Shown here piece by piece: positions 60,796 to 64,000 of a stretch of 64,000 nucleotides of DNA. The notes below the pieces were generated by a model that was given only the letters and a program-made list of their open reading frames with translations, was not told where the DNA came from and searched no databases. The DNA is from CAWCGU01 sp963838095 (lineage in GTDB: Bacteria > Actinomycetota > Thermoleophilia > Solirubrobacterales > 70-9). The stretch covers positions 216,188-280,187 of the forward strand of contig CAWIPO010000009.1 of the NCBI GenBank assembly GCA_963838095.1. The letters run 5' to 3'. The translations under genes and the position numbers were made by a program. Numbering within the stretch: position 1 is the stretch's first letter; every line of letters begins with the position of its first letter.

Positions 60796-62139
60796 GTGCT
60801 CGCTGCGAGCCTGGCGGCCGCGCTCCCGGCGTCGGTCCCAGCGCAGACCACCGGTCCCGTCGACTGCGAAGGGCCGGCAATCGACGCCGAGCCCGGCACG
60901 GAGCAGTGGTTCGCGCGCGACGCCGACAACATCTTCTGCGCGAGGCAGCGTCACGACGATCAGGCGTTGCACCCGGTGACGCCGCTGCCCTCGTCGGGAG
61001 AGATGTTCGGCGTCGCGCCGATGTCGCTCACCGATGCCTATCGCGAGCCATCTCGCCACGAGGGCGAGCGCTTCCGCTTTCGTGAGCTGACGATCACCAA
61101 CCGGGACGGCACCGGGCTCGCGGCCGAGGTCTACCGTCCCTGCGCGCCGGGCACCTGCGAGGAGATCCCCGACGGGCTCCGCACGTTCAAGCCCCCATAT
61201 CCGGCGGTGGTCGTCCTCCACGGCGGCGGCAGCCGCAAGGAGCTGCACTGGTGGTCCTCGCAGACGCTGGCCGAGGCGGGCTACATGACCGTGGCCTTCA
61301 ACGGCGCGGCCGGAGATCGCGCCAACGCGGAGGATGTCCTCGACTGGCTGTTCGCAACTCCCCGCCGGCCGACCGCGTCCGGGGAGTTCAACCCCTTCTG
61401 GCGCCAGCTCGACCGCGAACGCGTCGGGCTCGCCGGGCACTCGATGGGCGGGCAGACGGCGAGCGTTCTCGGTCAGCAGGATCGGCGCGTGAGCGCGATC
61501 GTCGCCTGGGACCGCGGCACCGGCCTGGCGCTGCCGAAGCGACTCCACACGCCGACGCTCTTCACCGTCGGCGACTACGCCTGCCAGGCGAATCCCGTCT
61601 GCGAGCCGGAGCCCTACCTGGAGCCGCCGCAGGGTGAGGGCCCTGGAGAGCGGGGCAGGGAGTACGACATCGTCGCCGCGGCCGGCGTGGACGCGATGAA
61701 GGTGGTGCTTCGCGCCTCCACCCATCTCGATTGGACGCTCAGCGAGCCCTCCGGCAACCGCTACGCCGAGATCGTCTCGGTCTACTACACGCTGGCCTGG
61801 TTCCAGCGCTACCTGCGCGGCGCCGGCCACCCGCGGATCGCGAGGAAGGGGTTCCGGCGACTGATCTCAACGACGTTCGACGGCTCCGCGGATCGCCACA
61901 ACATCAGCCAGGGGCTCTACGACGACGGCGCCGCGGCCGAGAATCCGAGCGACCCGTATGCCGGCAACGTGCCCTACGTGATCGCGGGGCTGCCGGTAGC
62001 GGATCGACTCTCCTTCTACTTCCCGTCGAAGTGCCGTCTCACCCCGCCCGGGCGAAAGCATGCGCGCCCGATCGTCTCCAACGATCTGCGCGCCGAGGGT
62101 TGCCGGGTGACACGCCCCCTCGACACCGTCAAACGGTGA
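60796..62139 (+). CDS. Secreted alpha/beta hydrolase (dienelactone-hydrolase-like)
   Basis: A 447-residue secreted hydrolase from a GTG; signal LAASLAAALPASVPAQ. VVVLHGGGSRKELHWWS is the oxyanion region, RVGLAGHSMGGQTASVLGQ the nucleophile elbow, and RASTHLDWTLSEPSG the late His region. A Cys pair surrounds CAPGTCEE. Divergent from the hydrolase at 59307, which has a similar arrangement; the two may be distant paralogues. Substrate unknown. Confidence 0.88.
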   Translation: MLAASLAAALPASVPAQTTGPVDCEGPAIDAEPGTEQWFARDADNIFCARQRHDDQALHPVTPLPSSGEMFGVAPMSLTDAYREPSRHEGERFRFRELTITNRDGTGLAAEVYRPCAPGTCEEIPDGLRTFKPPYPAVVVLHGGGSRKELHWWSSQTLAEAGYMTVAFNGAAGDRANAEDVLDWLFATPRRPTASGEFNPFWRQLDRERVGLAGHSMGGQTASVLGQQDRRVSAIVAWDRGTGLALPKRLHTPTLFTVGDYACQANPVCEPEPYLEPPQGEGPGERGREYDIVAAAGVDAMKVVLRASTHLDWTLSEPSGNRYAEIVSVYYTLAWFQRYLRGAGHPRIARKGFRRLISTTFDGSADRHNISQGLYDDGAAAENPSDPYAGNVPYVIAGLPVADRLSFYFPSKCRLTPPGRKHARPIVSNDLRAEGCRVTRPLDTVKR

Positions 62140-62158
62140 CGATAGGGTGGGGCCGCTG

Positions 62159-63475
62159 ATGGAAGGCTCTGGGGAAGCGGAGGCCGAAGCCCAGCAGCAG
62201 CCGGGGACAGCCGAACGCCCAGGGGGTCCCGGCGAAGTCGCCGAGACCATCACCACGATCGCCGGAGCGCTCACGGCATCCGCGGCCTTCATCGTGATCC
62301 CAGGGGCGGCGATCCTCCTGTTCCGACTGCAGGACGCGGACCTGCCGGCCAATCTTGGCGTCATCACCAGCTTGCCCCCACAGCTGCTTTTGGGAACCGG
62401 CCTCGGCTACGTCTTCTTCCCGCTTCTCGTGGCGATCGCCCTGGTTCTTGCCGTGGTCTTGATTCCCGGACCGCCTGGATCCGCCAACCCGGCACTGGTG
62501 GAAGGTGAGCCTCAGCGCGGCTTGCCGCTTCGGCCTCAGGGCCGCTGGCCGCTTAGGGCGCTCATGTTCGTCGCTTTCATCACCACCGTAAGCGCGGGTT
62601 GCTTGTTCTTCGACCCACTGAACGAATCCTTCTGGACAGCCCTTGCTCTGGTCGCCGCGACGGTCGTGGTCGCGGTGATTGTCGCGCTTGGCCTCGTTCT
62701 GGCACTGCGTCGGCTGGTTGGGGGACCCGACCGACCGCCCGCCGACCTGCGAAGGCCCAGCCGGATCGCCTTCATCTCTCTTGCGGCGAGCCTCTTTTTC
62801 TTGCCAGCGGCACTCCTTTGGGGCGGCAGTCGTGCTCTGGAGGCCGCAACCGTTTGCCTCGAGGATGGAAGCCGAGTCGATGGCGTCCTCGTCGCTCAGA
62901 CAAGCGATCGAGTCCATGTCGGTGAAGCTGAGCATCGCGTCGTCCTCTTTTTCGCGGCTGACGGACCCGAGGCCGTCGACACTCAACCGACGATGCGAAA
63001 CCTCGGCTACGACGTGCGCCGCGAGCTTTCACCGCTGCTCAGCGGTCTCGAGCGAATCGACCTCGCGGTTGGGCTCCTTCGCGACGTTGACCCGAACGCC
63101 AGGGGCCTGATCCCTGCAGGGGATGCCGACGTGATCGATCACAACGATCTCGTCTCGCTGTTTCCCAGACCTGAAGGCGAAGCACCGCCGCTGGACGGCT
63201 ACGAGCTGTCCCGACTGCTTCTAGAAGGGGTTCCCGTGCTGGTATTCGAGGCCGACCCGCTGGCGAGCGAAGCAGCCGAGGCCTTCGGCGTTCACGTCGA
63301 AGACCCCGGGCTGGCCAGTCGCGATGAGCTCCAGGGGGTAATCAGCGGCCTGGTTGAAGCCGATCCGCGCGAGCAGCCGGATCGCCGCATCATTTCGCTG
63401 CCTGCCGGCCGAGTGAGCCGGGTGGCGATTGGCGGAGTCGGATCCTGTCCGGCGACGCCAGGCGCCGGCCAGTAA
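62159..63475 (+). CDS. Membrane protein of unknown function with large extracytoplasmic domain
   Basis: About 438 residues. The first 30 residues are acidic and Pro/Glu-rich. Four hydrophobic segments follow between about 35 and 220 (AAFIVIPGAAILLF, GLGYVFFPLLVAIALVLAVVLIPG, ALMFVAFITTVSAGCLFF, ALALVAATVVVAVIVALGLVLAL) and another near 230. The C-terminal 200 residues are probably outside (TVCLEDGSRVDGVLVAQTSDRVHVGE, which resembles a small RyR/Sm-like patch). No family recognised. Start at ATG 62159. Confidence 0.7.
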   Translation: MEGSGEAEAEAQQQPGTAERPGGPGEVAETITTIAGALTASAAFIVIPGAAILLFRLQDADLPANLGVITSLPPQLLLGTGLGYVFFPLLVAIALVLAVVLIPGPPGSANPALVEGEPQRGLPLRPQGRWPLRALMFVAFITTVSAGCLFFDPLNESFWTALALVAATVVVAVIVALGLVLALRRLVGGPDRPPADLRRPSRIAFISLAASLFFLPAALLWGGSRALEAATVCLEDGSRVDGVLVAQTSDRVHVGEAEHRVVLFFAADGPEAVDTQPTMRNLGYDVRRELSPLLSGLERIDLAVGLLRDVDPNARGLIPAGDADVIDHNDLVSLFPRPEGEAPPLDGYELSRLLLEGVPVLVFEADPLASEAAEAFGVHVEDPGLASRDELQGVISGLVEADPREQPDRRIISLPAGRVSRVAIGGVGSCPATPGAGQ

Positions 63476-63504
63476 GTCGGCAACCACCTTGGGCCTCGCG
63501 CTGG

Positions 63505-64000
63505 TTATGCCGTCGGTGGCTCGAAATCCGGGCTGATGCCGGTGAGCTGAGCCCCGAAGCTCGCGGCGTTGGGGCCCATGCCGAACCTGGCAAAGACCGA
63601 CCACAACCCGCTCTCGACCTCCTGGTGGCGCTGCTCGTCCAGCCGCCCGGCCACCTTCATTCCGGCCAGAGCCTCGAAGATTGCGTCTCTCGCGTTCAAG
63701 AAGCTCGGGTTGGCCGGCGTCAGCTTCAGCGCATCGACAACCAGTTGCACGCCGAGTTCCTTGCCGATGCGGCGGTTGACCTCGACCAGGGTGGCGCACC
63801 AGATCTCCCCGATGTTGTGCACCGCGTTGTAGCGACCGCTGCCGAGCTTGCCGAAGTCATCGGGGAAGTTCTCGTCGTAGGGGAAGCCGCGGATCCCGGC
63901 TGGGTTGTCGACGACCCAGGCTCCTACGGTCGTGTGCCCGTTGACCGTGCACGCGATGTAGTCACCCCATCCTTCACCCATCCCTCCGCTTTGCGGATTG
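63505..64000 (-). CDS. M36 (fungalysin)-type metallopeptidase, C-terminal part (5' end outside window)
   Basis: The frame is open to the window edge, so the protein starts beyond 64000. The visible part begins NPQSGGMGEGWGDYIACTVNG, which holds the third zinc-ligand Glu of the M36 family (GEGWxD), and continues with NAVHNIGEIWCATLVEVNRRIGKELG and the conserved LKLTPANPSFLNARDAIFEA. The HExxH site would be outside the window. A secreted protease is expected. Confidence 0.88.
   Translation of the reverse strand, partial: NPQSGGMGEGWGDYIACTVNGHTTVGAWVVDNPAGIRGFPYDENFPDDFGKLGSGRYNAVHNIGEIWCATLVEVNRRIGKELGVQLVVDALKLTPANPSFLNARDAIFEALAGMKVAGRLDEQRHQEVESGLWSVFARFGMGPNAASFGAQLTGISPDFEPPTA

Noticed and set aside
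1..64000. CRISPR arrays, tRNA/rRNA genes, prophage or transposase genes
   Set aside because: No regularly spaced repeats, no cloverleaf-like intergenic segment and no transposase or integrase motif were seen; intergenic gaps are mostly under 200 bp. A tRNA scan would be the decisive check.

Overview
The window reads as a GC-rich chromosome segment from an actinobacterium. My best guess is the class Thermoleophilia (Solirubrobacterales or relatives). This is inferred from codon use, frequent GTG/TTG starts, Tat-type secreted enzymes, an ECF42-type sigma factor with DGPF partners and an AbiEi/DUF559 protein, not from a marker gene. I found no rRNA, tRNA, CRISPR array, phage or insertion-sequence transposase.

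Layout. 0-7.3 kb: partial DUF1330-like gene, queA with an SDR gene, an ABC-2 exporter, an AbiEi/DUF559 gene whose start codon sits in the centre of a palindromic repeat, a NarL-type two-component system and a DUF5519 gene. 7.3-17.7 kb: secreted and surface functions (PF04185 phosphoesterase, an MBOAT plus two SGNH proteins likely to O-acetylate an exported polymer, a berberine-bridge-type oxidase, an M19 dipeptidase and a LIV-type binding protein). 17.8-23.8 kb: a complete Dpp/Opp-type peptide ABC operon. 23.8-26.6 kb: a subtilase and a membrane protein. 26.8-32.4 kb: a minus-strand run of amine oxidase, GST-like, ArsR, SRPBCC, CbtB, CbtA and cobalt-type nitrile hydratase beta, alpha and activator. 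34-39.7 kb: a glycerol/dihydroxyacetone locus (IclR regulator, DhaM and HPr divergent from GlpF, DhaK, DhaL and enzyme I). 39.8-45.7 kb: SecD-like lipoprotein, MFS transporter, two alpha/beta hydrolases and a divergent pair of unknown genes. 45.8-51.5 kb: glycosyltransferase plus glycosidase operon, a YbhN-like membrane protein and a beta-helix protein. 51.7-64 kb: hydrolases, an ECF42 sigma factor with two DGPF/YCII proteins, small stress-type enzymes and the end of an M36 metallopeptidase.

Regulation visible in the DNA: (i) an identical 28-bp element plus a same-spaced sigma70-like promoter drives both the SDR-queA pair and the DUF5519 gene, which flank the two-component system; (ii) a 17-bp palindrome lies at the IclR start and ahead of the glpF-dhaKL-EI operon; (iii) matching ECF-type promoters precede both DGPF genes; (iv) a 24-bp dyad covers the amine-oxidase start. 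A family of three dispersed imperfect palindromes, with compensatory base changes, is the least explained structure here.

Sequence quality: about twenty conserved genes carry single-base frame breaks, mostly consistent with one extra base and densest at 35.4-39.5 kb. I read these as uncorrected assembly indels rather than gene decay, so such genes are annotated across the break.
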